DNA of 64,000 nucleotides, taken from the NCBI RefSeq assembly GCF_900589395.1, contig NZ_UUIS01000056.1:1-64000 (forward strand), read 5' to 3'. The notes beneath the pieces were generated by a model. It was not told the DNA's origin. It ran no database searches and saw nothing but the letters and a program-made list of their open reading frames with translations. Positions 1 to 8,196 of the stretch are shown here, in pieces; position 1 is the stretch's first letter; each line of letters starts with the position of its first letter. Origin of the DNA: Pseudomonas viridiflava. Its GTDB lineage: Bacteria; Pseudomonadota; Gammaproteobacteria; Pseudomonadales; Pseudomonadaceae. Position numbers and translations under genes: made by a program.

Positions 1-258
1 TTTTTAACGTGTTCACGGCTGTAAATCTGTGGCGTTTCGCAGATTTTTAACGTGTTCACGGCTGTAAATCTGTGGCGTTTCGCAGATTTTTAACGTGTTC
101 ACGGCTGTAAATCTGTGGCGTTTCGCAGATTTTTAACGTGTTCACGGCTGTAAATCTGTGGCGTTTCGCAGATTTTTAACGTGTTCACGGCTGTAAATCT
201 GTGGCGTTTCGCAGATTTTTAACGTGTTCACGGCTGTAAATCTGTGGCGTTTCGCAAA
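1..258. repeat. Six-copy 43-bp tandem repeat array
   Basis: Six head-to-tail copies of a 43-bp unit begin at 1, 44, 87, 130, 173 and 216. Every copy starts TTTTTAACGTG and ends in TTTCGCAGA. The copies are identical except for the last, which ends GCAAA. There are no unique spacers, so this is not a CRISPR array. The array begins at base 1 in full phase, so it probably continues to the left of the window. Near-identity argues for recent expansion. The same unit occurs once, inverted, inside the REP pair at 4929-5080. Confidence 0.97.
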
Positions 259-322
259 TTTTACGACTGCTGCGCAGCCGGTCGCGGTGGTCCGGCGTTC
301 CGGCAGAGCGCGCGCCTACCGG
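259..322. repeat. Degenerate REP arm flanking the 43-bp array
   Basis: The segment after the array reads TTTTACGACTGCTGCGCAGC, then CGGTCGCGG, a short insertion, and GGCAGAGCGCGCGCCTACC. It matches the right arm of the element at 4929-5080 (ACGACTGCTACGC, CGGTCGCGG, GCAGAGCGCGCTCCTAC) apart from about 17 inserted bases. The array therefore appears to be an amplified centre of the same type of REP-pair element. It lies just beyond the stop of the minus-strand dehydrogenase gene. Confidence 0.75.
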
Positions 323-329
323 CGGTGTT

Positions 330-1280
330 TCAATACCCTCTGGCGAAATCCACCACATCGCCCAACGGTTCGTTTTTGTGATGACGCAGCAGATTGGTCA
401 CGAAGTGTTCGACGATGTTGTGCCAGATCACGCCGCTGGCCGGGGACACGTGGGGTGACAGGCGCACTTTGGGGTGGGTGTAGAACGGATGGTCCGCCGG
501 GGTCGGTTCGATGGCGGTGACATCCAGGGTGGCGCGGCTCAGACGGCCTTCGTCCAGGGCCAGGACCAGCGCGGTTTCGTCGATCAGGCTGCCGCGGGCA
601 ATGTTGACCAGGTGCAGGCCAGGCTTGGCGTGATCGAGCAAGGCCTTGTCGATCAGGTGATGTGTCGATGCCGTGGCCGGGGCCGCCAGTACCACGTGGT
701 CGGAGTCGGCAAACAGACGTTGCAGGCTTTCGGCACGCGCCACGCCTGGCACACCGAAGGGCTTGCCGGAATGGTTGACGGCGATGACCTTGACCCCCAG
801 CGCCTGGGCGCGCACGGCCAGGTCGCGGCCGATGGCGCCAAAGCCGACGATGCCCAGCGTGCTGCCACTCAACTGCTGCAACGGGAAGCGCTGCCATTGC
901 TCGACGCTGTCGATCCAGACCTCGGGGAACTGCTTGACCTGCGCCAGGATCGCCGCCAGGGCAAACTCGGCCACTGCCACCGAAGCAGTACCGCGTGCCG
1001 ACGACACCGGCAGGCTGTCGAACAGCCAGGCCGGGTAACCGTCGATGCCCGACGAGGTCAGTTGCACCCACTTGAGGTTGAACGGCCAGCCGGCCGGCCG
1101 CCCGGGCAGTTCCCGGGTACCAAAGTTGCCGAAGAACGGCCGGGTCAGCAGAATGCTCGCTTCAGGCGGCACCTGAGGTGCGCCCTGGCCAATCGGCACG
1201 ATGGTATAGTCCGGCAGGCGCTGGCGCAGCAGGGCGTTGAGTTCTTCATCGTGCTGGCTGGCAATCACGGTACGGGGCAT
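330..1280 (-). CDS. D-isomer-specific 2-hydroxyacid dehydrogenase
   Basis: This 316-residue protein belongs to the NAD(P)-dependent D-2-hydroxyacid dehydrogenase family and should interconvert a 2-keto acid and a D-2-hydroxy acid in the cytosol. The nucleotide-binding loop GFGAIG is at residues 146-151. The expected catalytic triad is visible as Arg229 (NIARGSLID), Glu258 (AIEPT) and His277 (SPHVSP). Length fits the family. The start has AGGAAGTGATGC in front of ATG. It follows the ABC ATPase gene on the same strand after an 80-base AT-rich gap, so it may be the last gene of the cluster or have its own promoter. The substrate cannot be read from the sequence. Confidence 0.9.
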   Translation of the reverse strand: MPRTVIASQHDEELNALLRQRLPDYTIVPIGQGAPQVPPEASILLTRPFFGNFGTRELPGRPAGWPFNLKWVQLTSSGIDGYPAWLFDSLPVSSARGTASVAVAEFALAAILAQVKQFPEVWIDSVEQWQRFPLQQLSGSTLGIVGFGAIGRDLAVRAQALGVKVIAVNHSGKPFGVPGVARAESLQRLFADSDHVVLAAPATASTHHLIDKALLDHAKPGLHLVNIARGSLIDETALVLALDEGRLSRATLDVTAIEPTPADHPFYTHPKVRLSPHVSPASGVIWHNIVEHFVTNLLRHHKNEPLGDVVDFARGY

Positions 1281-1360
1281 GCATCACTTCCTGTTCAATC
1301 AAGTCATGCCGGCATCCTAGCAACCCGCATTAAATGCCGAAAATGAATTAAAAATCTAAG
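1281..1360 (-). promoter_or_regulatory. AT-rich gap upstream of the dehydrogenase gene
   Basis: About 60 bases here (roughly 1316-1380, reaching into the end of the ATPase gene) are markedly AT-rich within a GC-rich region. They include runs such as AAATGAATTAAAAATCTAAG. A promoter or regulator site for the dehydrogenase gene is plausible. No -35/-10 pair was good enough to name. Confidence 0.35.
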
Positions 1361-3028
1361 CTAATATGCGTTTTTATAATTAAAAGCAGGTTCATTCAGC
1401 GCGACCTGCGCCTGCAGGTAAAGGCGTCCCGGCACATCGGCCAGCAATTGCGCCGTATAAGGCGATGACGGCGCTTCAAACACTTGGGCACAGGCGCCCT
1501 GCTCCACCACCCGGCCTTCGCGCATGACCACCACCCGGTCGGAGATCTGCCGCACCACGGCCAGGTCATGGGAGATAAACAGGTAGGTCAGGCCCAGGCG
1601 CTGCTGCAACTGGCTGAGCAGTTCCAGTATCTGCGCCTGTACCGAGGCGTCCAGCGCCGACAACGCTTCATCCAGCACCAGCAGTTCCGGTTCCAGGGCC
1701 AGTGCCCGGGCAATCGCTACGCGCTGGCGCTGGCCACCGGACAATTCATTCGGCCGGCGTTGCAGCAAGTGCGCCGGCAGTTCAACCTGCGCCAGCAACT
1801 GCGCGGCGCGTTCGGCCCGCCAGGCACGGTCGCCAACGGCAAAGGCATGCAAGGGCTCACTGATGATCTGCGCCAGGGTCCAGCGCGGATCCAGCGAGGC
1901 ATAGGGGTTCTGGTAGACAATCTGGATACGCCGGCGCAGCGGCTGCCACTGGCGCGCCGACAGGCCGGCAAGGTCCTGACCGTCAAATAGCACCTGGCCA
2001 CGATCAGCCTGCTCAAGCCCCAGGATCAACCGCGCAGTGGTCGACTTGCCCGAGCCGGACTCGCCCACCAGGCTGGTGGTGCCGTGCCGCATCACCTCGA
2101 ACGACACCGCCTGCACTGCTGGCTTGCCGGGGTTGCGCCAACTGGAGAAATCCTTGTGCAAGTGTTTGACCTGCAACAGCGGCACTGTACTGGCTGCACG
2201 CGCCTGCAGCGGCGGGCGCACACGCTGTCGGGCTGCCGTCAGGCTGGGCGCAGCACTGAGCAACTGCCGGGTATAGGCATGCGCCGGCTGTTCGAAAATC
2301 GCCCGCGCCGGGCCGGTTTCGACAATCCGCCCGTGCTGCATGACGATCAGGCGGTCAGCCCGGTCCAGCGCCACGCCCAGGTCATGGGTAATCAACAGCA
2401 CCGCCGTGCCGCGTTCGTGGGCCAACTGCTGCAAACGATCAAGCACCTGGCGCTGCACGCCGACGTCCAGCGCGCTAGTGGGTTCGTCAGCGATGATCAG
2501 AAGCGGGTCGTTGGCCAGGGCGATGGCAATCAAAATGCGCTGGCGCATGCCACCGGACAACTGATGCGGATGACTGCGCGCCACCCGCTCGATGTCACGC
2601 AGGCCCACTTGCTGCAACAAGGCCCGCGCACGCTCGCGGGCTTCACGGCGCGGCACGCCATGCACGGTCATGGCCTCTTCCAGTTGTCGATCGATACGCT
2701 TGACCGGGTCCAGCGACAGGCCCGGGTCCTGGGGCACAAAGCCCACCTGGCGGCCGCGCACGTGGCGCCAGTCATGCTCGCTCAGCCCGACCCGCTCAAG
2801 GCCGGCCAGGCGCAGGCTGCCGGCCTCGATCACGGCATTGCCGGCCAGCAGCCCGACCAGCGCGGCAGCGGTGGTGGACTTGCCCGAACCGGACTCACCG
2901 ACCACGGCCACGATCTCGCCGGGGTACACCGCAAAGCTGATCTGATCGACACCGTCGACCCGACCGCGCTCGGTCTGATAGCCGATGCGCAGGTCCTGGA
3001 CCTGCACGACAGGGATGGGTGCGCTCAT
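1361..3028 (-). CDS. Peptide-type ABC importer, fused double ATPase
   Basis: This 555-residue protein carries two complete ABC ATPase halves, as in DppD-DppF or GsiA type fusions, and would power import by the two permeases encoded just upstream. Walker [10 protein letters not shown] occurs at 44-52 and again at 322-330. Signatures are LSGGMRQR (157-164) and LSGGQRQR (429-436). Walker B segments read [13 protein letters not shown] and [12 protein letters not shown]; in the second the usual Pro after the catalytic Glu is Ala-Leu. The start chosen is the ATG at 3028, which overlaps the permease stop by 4 bases (ATGA). A longer open frame to 3172 runs into the permease gene and is not credible. 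Confidence 0.92.
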   Translation of the reverse strand: MSAPIPVVQVQDLRIGYQTERGRVDGVDQISFAVYPGEIVAVVGESGSGKSTTAAALVGLLAGNAVIEAGSLRLAGLERVGLSEHDWRHVRGRQVGFVPQDPGLSLDPVKRIDRQLEEAMTVHGVPRREARERARALLQQVGLRDIERVARSHPHQLSGGMRQRILIAIALANDPLLIIADEPTSALDVGVQRQVLDRLQQLAHERGTAVLLITHDLGVALDRADRLIVMQHGRIVETGPARAIFEQPAHAYTRQLLSAAPSLTAARQRVRPPLQARAASTVPLLQVKHLHKDFSSWRNPGKPAVQAVSFEVMRHGTTSLVGESGSGKSTTARLILGLEQADRGQVLFDGQDLAGLSARQWQPLRRRIQIVYQNPYASLDPRWTLAQIISEPLHAFAVGDRAWRAERAAQLLAQVELPAHLLQRRPNELSGGQRQRVAIARALALEPELLVLDEALSALDASVQAQILELLSQLQQRLGLTYLFISHDLAVVRQISDRVVVMREGRVVEQGACAQVFEAPSSPYTAQLLADVPGRLYLQAQVALNEPAFNYKNAY

Positions 3029-3900
3029 CGTTGCGCTCCTTGCAGGTCCTGGATGGCACGGGCGAGCTGGTTGGCCGCCAGCACCACGGCGGCCAGTACC
3101 AGGCCCGGCAGGCTGGTGTACCACCAGGCGGCGACCATGTAGTTGCGGCCTTCGGAAATCAGCAGCCCCCATTCAGGCTGCGGTGGCGGTGCGCCAAAGC
3201 CGAGAAAGCTCAGCGCCGACACCGACAGCACCGCCGTGCCGAACTCCAGTGCCGCCAGGGCCAGCACGGGACCGGCGGCGTGGGCCAGGATATGCCCGTG
3301 GATGATGCGCCACGGGCCGACTCCCGAGACACGTGCGGCCTCGACAAACAGGCAGGTACGCCAGCGCAGCACCTCGCCGCGTACCAGGCGGGCAAAGGTC
3401 GCCACCGACGATAGTCCCACCGCCAGAGCGATATTCAGGGTGCCAAAGCCGAGCACGGTAATGATCGCCATGGCCAGCAGCAGCGAAGGAATCGCCATCA
3501 GTACTTCCACTACTCGCATCAGCACCGCGTCCAGCCAGCCACCGAAATACCCGGCGACCACGCCCAGGACAATGCCGAGCAGCAAGGCAATCAGCACCGC
3601 CAGCGCCGTGGCCTGCAACGACAACGCCGCGCCATGCACGGCCCTGCTGTACAGGTCGCGGCCCAGGTGGTCAGTGCCGAACCAGTGCCCGGCGCCAGGT
3701 GGGTGCAACGCCTGGGCCGGCTGGCCGAGCAAGGGGTCGTAATGGCTGAACAGCCCGGGCCACAACGCCCAGGCCAGGACCAGGAGCAGCACGGCAACGC
3801 CAAGGGGCAGCAGCGGACGCTTGCGCAGCAGGCGCCAGGCGGTGTGCCACCGCACGGCACCGGGTGAACGCGGGTAAGACAGGGTTACAGACAGGTTCAT
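3025..3900 (-). CDS. ABC importer permease, DppC-like
   Basis: This 291-residue integral membrane protein is of the OppC/DppC type. A hydrophobic N-terminal segment (LLPLGVAVLLLVLAWALW) is followed by the usual periplasmic stretch with WFGTDHLGRDLYSR, a conserved signature of this subfamily. The remaining helices and the EAA-like loop (EAARVSGVGPWRIIHGHILAHA) follow. It should form the channel with the DppB-like protein. The gene overlaps its neighbours by 4 bases on both sides, so the three transporter genes are translationally coupled. Confidence 0.9.
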   Translation of the reverse strand: MNLSVTLSYPRSPGAVRWHTAWRLLRKRPLLPLGVAVLLLVLAWALWPGLFSHYDPLLGQPAQALHPPGAGHWFGTDHLGRDLYSRAVHGAALSLQATALAVLIALLLGIVLGVVAGYFGGWLDAVLMRVVEVLMAIPSLLLAMAIITVLGFGTLNIALAVGLSSVATFARLVRGEVLRWRTCLFVEAARVSGVGPWRIIHGHILAHAAGPVLALAALEFGTAVLSVSALSFLGFGAPPPQPEWGLLISEGRNYMVAAWWYTSLPGLVLAAVVLAANQLARAIQDLQGAQR

Positions 3901-4895
3901 CGCTGACCTCCACGGATGGATTGACGCAGGCGCGGATCGAGTAAGGGGTACAAGAGGTCCACCAGCAGGTTGACCGCAATGAAGATAAACGCGGCCAGCA
4001 GCACCACGCCCTGCACCATCGGAATGTCCTGGCTGCCGACCGCCGCTTGCGCCAGGCGCCCGACGCCCTCGCGGGAAAATACGGTTTCGGTGACCACCGC
4101 GCCGGCCAGCAGGTTGCCGACCACCACGCCGGCCAGACTCAAGACGGGCACGGCGGCGTTGTGCAGCAGATGCACGAACAACAGGCGCCGGTCGCTGACG
4201 CCCTTGGCGCGCAAGGCTTCGGCAAACGGCTGCTGGCGCACGCCGGCCAACGAACGCACCAGCACCTGGGCGATCACGGCAGCGGCAGGAATGGCCAGGG
4301 TCAGCGCTGGCAATATCAATGAGGCAAAGCCCTGGTTACCCATGGCCGGGAACCAGTGCAGGTTGAACGAGAAGCCCTGCAACAGCAGCAGGCCGACCCA
4401 GAATGTCGGCAGCGACACCGACAGGGCTGGCACCCCCAGCAAGGCATCGCGCAGCCAGGGCCAGCGCGTCAGGTTGGCCGCCAGCGCCAGGCCGATACCC
4501 CCGAGCAAGGCCAGCCCCAAGGCCAGGAAGGTCAGTTGCGCGGTGGCCGGCAAGGCCTGTGCCAGGGCGACCACCACCGACTCGCCGCTCTGGATCGAGC
4601 GGCCCAGGTCCAGGTGCAGCGCCTTCCACAAAGCGATGCCGTACTGCACGGCCAACGGCTCATCCAGGTGATATTCGGCGCGCAGGGCCTGGATCTGCGC
4701 CTGGTCTGCCGCCGAGGGTTCGCCGTTCTGATTGAGCATGATGCTGACCGGATCACTGGGCAGCGCGTACAGGATCACGAACGACAGGCTGAAGGCGGCC
4801 CACAGCACCAAGGCGCTTTGCCAGAGCCGGTGCACGGCGGCCAGTGTCGCCTGCCGCCAGCGCCGCCCTGGGTGAGGGATAGAAAGGTCTGTCAT
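3897..4895 (-). CDS. ABC importer permease, DppB-like
   Basis: This 332-residue membrane permease is of the OppB/DppB type. The N-terminal helix (LWAAFSLSFVILYALPSDP) and the following periplasmic region are typical. The cytoplasmic coupling loop reads FAEALRAKGVSDRRLLFVHLLHNA, the EAA-like motif. It pairs with the DppC-like permease and the double ATPase. Its upstream gap holds a REP pair that separates it from the binding-protein gene, a common arrangement in which the hairpin may set different expression levels for binding protein and membrane parts. Confidence 0.9.
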   Translation of the reverse strand: MTDLSIPHPGRRWRQATLAAVHRLWQSALVLWAAFSLSFVILYALPSDPVSIMLNQNGEPSAADQAQIQALRAEYHLDEPLAVQYGIALWKALHLDLGRSIQSGESVVVALAQALPATAQLTFLALGLALLGGIGLALAANLTRWPWLRDALLGVPALSVSLPTFWVGLLLLQGFSFNLHWFPAMGNQGFASLILPALTLAIPAAAVIAQVLVRSLAGVRQQPFAEALRAKGVSDRRLLFVHLLHNAAVPVLSLAGVVVGNLLAGAVVTETVFSREGVGRLAQAAVGSQDIPMVQGVVLLAAFIFIAVNLLVDLLYPLLDPRLRQSIRGGQR

Positions 4896-4928
4896 CAGAA
4901 AGTCTCACAGGTTGGCCAACGGCGACCA

Positions 4929-5080
4929 GTAGGAGCGCGCTCTGCCCGCGACCGGCTGCGTAGCAGTCGTAAAATCTGCGAAACGCCACAGATTTATGGC
5001 TGTGAACACATCCAAAATCTGCGAACCGCTGAAAATTTACGACTGCTACGCACTCGGTCGCGGGCAGAGCGCGCTCCTAC
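4929..5080. repeat. REP pair (BIME) enclosing one copy of the 43-bp unit
   Basis: Left arm GTAGGAGCGCGCTCTGCCCG (4929 onward) is mirrored by CGGGCAGAGCGCGCTCCTAC (ending 5080). The symmetry extends inward through GTAGCAGTCGTAAAAT and ATTTACGACTGCTAC. Between the arms lies a diverged inverted copy of the 43-bp unit of the array at 1-258 (CTGCGAAACGCCACAGATTT, then GGCTGTGAACAC). The arms have the form of the Pseudomonas REP. It sits between the binding-protein gene and the permease genes. Confidence 0.9.
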
Positions 5081-5104
5081 GGGCCAGAGGCATTGTCTGA
5101 AACG

Positions 5105-6703
5105 TTATTGTTTTTCCAGCCACGTATCGAAAAACTGCAAACGCGACGAGGCCTCGAAATGCAGGCCATTTACGTGCTTGCCGTGAGCGATCACCGTGGC
5201 CAGCTCGACCAGCGCAATGGCATGGCCCTGCTCGATCAGCTCGCGGCTGATTGCATCGACACGTTGCTGGCGTACCACCGGGTCCAGGGTTGCGGCGCTG
5301 GCTTCGAGCCTGTCATCCAGGGCATCACGCTGACGCTTGCCATAGTTGCGGCCGGTGACATGGAACAGCGTGCGCAGCACGTCCGGGTCGGCGCGGGTCA
5401 GGTTGTAGAAATACAGGCTGATGTCGCCACTGGCCTGCAAGGCCGCGACCTGGCTGATGGTGGTGCGGTTCAGGTTCAGCTCGACGCCCACGCCTTTGAG
5501 TTGCTGCTGGACCAGCTCCAGGATGGGCGTGTTCTGCCAGTAATCCACCCGCAGGCTCAGGCGCTGGCCGTCCTTGACCCGGACGCCGTCGGCACCCGGC
5601 TGCCAGCCGGCCGCATCGAGCAGCGCCCTGGCGCCTTCCGGGTCAAAGGCCAGCAAGGCCGAAAGATCCTTGTAGTGCGGCGTGCTGCTGGCCAGTAATG
5701 CCGTGGCGGGCCGTTGATAACGGGAAATGATGCTGCGCAGTTGCTCGCGGTCGATGGCCTTGACCAGCGCCTGGCGTACACGCACGTCGGTATAGGGTGC
5801 GCGGCTCAGGTCCGGGGTCAAGTTGAAGACCACACCGGGATTGGCGCGGGCCAACAGCGGCAGGCCTTGAGACTCAAGGGTTTTCTCGTTCTGCGCCACC
5901 ACTGCGGTGTCGACGTCGATCTGCCCGGACACCAGGCTGCCCAGGCGCACGCCGGATTCGGGCACGATCAGAAATTCGATGCCGGCCAGCCAGGCCTTGC
6001 CACTGTGGGTGGCCAGTGACGAGGCCCAGTGGTAGTCATCACGGCGCGACAGGCTGAGGGTCTGGTTGTGCACGAAGCGCTCAAGCTTGAACGGCCCGCT
6101 GCCGATCAACCGGCCCTGGCAACGGTCGGCCGGGCTGCTGGCCAGGGTTGCCATGGCCAGCAGGCCCAGGCTCATGGTCGAGGTGGCTTGCAGGAACTGC
6201 GCGTTGGGTTGGTCGAAGGCGACCACCACGGTCAGCGGATCGGGAGTCTCGATGCTCTTGAGCCCGGCCAGGTAGGTCGCACCCAGGATCGAACGGGCGC
6301 CCAGGGCCAGGACCTGCTCGAAGTTGGCTTTCACCGCCTGCGCATCGACCGCTGTGCCATCGCTGAAGGTGACGCCTTCGCGCAGGTGGAAGGTAAAGCG
6401 GCGCGACTCGGCGTCCACGTCCCAGCGTGTGGCCAGCCACGGCACGATCTCACCGCTGTCGGGGTCCTGGTCAGTCAGCGAGTCAACCAGTTGCCGGCCG
6501 ACATTGAGCGCCGTGTTGTTGCCGGCCTGGTGCGGATCGACGCAGTTGGGGTCGCCATCGAGTGCGACCTTGAGCACGCCTCCCGCCACCGGCGTGCCGG
6601 CAGCGGCCTGGACGGCGGGCGCCGAGGACTCGCCACACCCGGCCAGCATCAGCAGCGCCAGGCTCAATGCTGCCGGTTTGAAACCACTGTGATACAGGCT
6701 CAT
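5105..6703 (-). CDS. Peptide-type ABC substrate-binding lipoprotein
   Basis: This 532-residue protein is of the SBP_bac_5 (DppA/OppA) family. The N-terminus ends in the lipobox LAGC with Cys23, so the mature protein should be a lipoprotein facing the periplasm. Family hallmarks include GGVLKVALDGDPNCVDPHQAG near the N-terminus and FTFHLREGVTFSDGTAVDA. It is the binding component for the permease/ATPase genes 3' of the REP pair. Its ATG overlaps the monooxygenase stop by 4 bases, tying transport to that enzyme. The ligand need not be a peptide: the family also binds nickel, heme, opines and glutathione. Confidence 0.9.
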   Translation of the reverse strand: MSLYHSGFKPAALSLALLMLAGCGESSAPAVQAAAGTPVAGGVLKVALDGDPNCVDPHQAGNNTALNVGRQLVDSLTDQDPDSGEIVPWLATRWDVDAESRRFTFHLREGVTFSDGTAVDAQAVKANFEQVLALGARSILGATYLAGLKSIETPDPLTVVVAFDQPNAQFLQATSTMSLGLLAMATLASSPADRCQGRLIGSGPFKLERFVHNQTLSLSRRDDYHWASSLATHSGKAWLAGIEFLIVPESGVRLGSLVSGQIDVDTAVVAQNEKTLESQGLPLLARANPGVVFNLTPDLSRAPYTDVRVRQALVKAIDREQLRSIISRYQRPATALLASSTPHYKDLSALLAFDPEGARALLDAAGWQPGADGVRVKDGQRLSLRVDYWQNTPILELVQQQLKGVGVELNLNRTTISQVAALQASGDISLYFYNLTRADPDVLRTLFHVTGRNYGKRQRDALDDRLEASAATLDPVVRQQRVDAISRELIEQGHAIALVELATVIAHGKHVNGLHFEASSRLQFFDTWLEKQ

Positions 6704-8061
6704 GCGGCACTTCCGGTGGCTTTACGGTTGGTGATGTACGGCAGGCCCAGGTTTTCACGCAAGGTCGCGCCCTGATACTCGCGGCGGAACAACCCACGCC
6801 GTTGCAGCTCCGGCACCACGCCGCTGGCGAAGGCGGCGATGCCTTCGTGCAGGCCGGAGAACATCACGTTGAAGCCATCGGCGGCGCCTGCTTCGAACCA
6901 GCCTTGCAGGTCATCGGCAATGCTTTGCGGGGTGCCGATCAGGATCCGGTGCCCGCCGGCCGTCAGCTTGTTGAACAGCTCGCGCACCGTAGGCCGCTCA
7001 CGGCGAATCAGGTCGAACACCAGTTTCTGGCGGCTCTTGTGGGTATTGGTGTCGAACTGCTCGGGCGGCAGCGGCACCACCTCGTCGAAGGGCAATTCGG
7101 ACAAGTCGAACCCCAGGCTGGCGAAGCGCGAAATGCTGCGCAGGAAGGTCTTGGGCTCCAGCAATTGCTGCAATTGGTCATAGCGTGCCTGGGCCTCGGC
7201 CTGGGTCTTGCCGACCACGGGCGAGACACCGGGCAGGATCTTCAAGTGCTCGGGGTGGCGACCGGATTTTGCCGCCTGCTCCTTGATCTGTCGGTAGAAG
7301 GCCTGGCCCTGCTCGACCGTGTGCTGGGCGGTGAAGATCAGCTCGCCGGCCCGGGCCGCCAGCGCCCGGCCGGCGTCCGAGGAGCCCGCCTGGGCAATCA
7401 CCGGGTAGCCCTGCAGCGGGCGCGGCGCATTGAGCGGGCCGCGCACCTGGAAGTGCTTGCCGTGGTGGTTGAGCACATGCAGTTTGGTGGTGTCGAGGAA
7501 ACGCCCGCTGGCCTTGTCCTGGACAAAGGCGCCGTGTTCGTAGCTGTCCCAGAGCCCGGTGACCACGTCGTAGAACTCTTCGGCGCGCTCGTAGCGGTCG
7601 GCATGCAGCACGTGCGCATCACGGTTGAAATTCTCACCGCCACCCAGTGAGGTCACCAGGTTCCAGCCCACCCGACCGCCGCTCAAGTGATCGATATTGG
7701 CCAGCTTGCGGGCAATGTTGTACGGGTCGTTATACGTGGTGCTGGCGGTGCCGATCAGGCCGATATGGCGGGTGACCACCGCCAGCGCCGGCAGCAGCAC
7801 CAGCGGGTCCCAGCGCACGCTGTTGGGGCCGCGTTCGAGCACCTCCAGGTCGGCGTCGACATTGACCGTGTCGTTGAAGAACACCGCGTGAAAACGCGCC
7901 GCCTCCAGCGTCTGGGCAATCCACTGGAAATGCCCGAAGTCGCTGAACGAATCAGGCGCTGCACTGGCATGCCGCCAGCTGGCACCCATGATGCCGGCGC
8001 TGGGAATGAAGGCGCCGAGCAGCAGTTGCCGCGCCGTGGTGTTCTTGTCTGTCGTGCTCAT
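6700..8061 (-). CDS. FMN-dependent monooxygenase, NtaA/SnaA/DszA family
   Basis: This 453-residue luciferase-like flavin monooxygenase resembles the large components of nitrilotriacetate, pristinamycin and dibenzothiophene-sulfone monooxygenases. Such enzymes use FMNH2 from a separate reductase to cleave C-N or C-S bonds. Family segments include LLLGAFIPSAGIMGASWRH, GGRVGWNLVTS and QAGSSDAGRALAAR. The start at 8061 has GGGTGA eight bases upstream; the ATG at 8067 is too close to it. The gene overlaps the binding-protein gene by 4 bases, suggesting the importer supplies its substrate. No flavin reductase gene was found in the cluster, so that partner must be encoded elsewhere. Confidence 0.88.
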   Translation of the reverse strand: MSTTDKNTTARQLLLGAFIPSAGIMGASWRHASAAPDSFSDFGHFQWIAQTLEAARFHAVFFNDTVNVDADLEVLERGPNSVRWDPLVLLPALAVVTRHIGLIGTASTTYNDPYNIARKLANIDHLSGGRVGWNLVTSLGGGENFNRDAHVLHADRYERAEEFYDVVTGLWDSYEHGAFVQDKASGRFLDTTKLHVLNHHGKHFQVRGPLNAPRPLQGYPVIAQAGSSDAGRALAARAGELIFTAQHTVEQGQAFYRQIKEQAAKSGRHPEHLKILPGVSPVVGKTQAEAQARYDQLQQLLEPKTFLRSISRFASLGFDLSELPFDEVVPLPPEQFDTNTHKSRQKLVFDLIRRERPTVRELFNKLTAGGHRILIGTPQSIADDLQGWFEAGAADGFNVMFSGLHEGIAAFASGVVPELQRRGLFRREYQGATLRENLGLPYITNRKATGSAA

Positions 8062-8099
8062 GAACATGCTCACCCAACATTGATAGTGATCGCTTGACC

Positions 8100-8124
8100 G
8101 TAGGACCGGCTTCAGCCGGGAAGC
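8100..8124. repeat. Single REP-like palindrome
   Basis: GTAGGACCGGCTTCAGCCGG followed by GAAGC matches the common Pseudomonas REP form, with inner stem CCGGC-TTCA-GCCGG. It lies between the TonB-receptor gene and the monooxygenase gene. A weak hairpin (CTGCG..CGCAG, 8171-8186) lies between it and the receptor stop. Confidence 0.6.
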
Positions 8125-8196
8125 AGACGACGCATACCTTGCGGCGCGCCCTTGGCGGCTCAAGCAGCGCCTGCGGCCAGACGCAGCGGTTAAAGA

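Noticed and set aside
1..258. CRISPR array
   Set aside because: The repeats are directly joined with no variable spacers and no cas genes are nearby.
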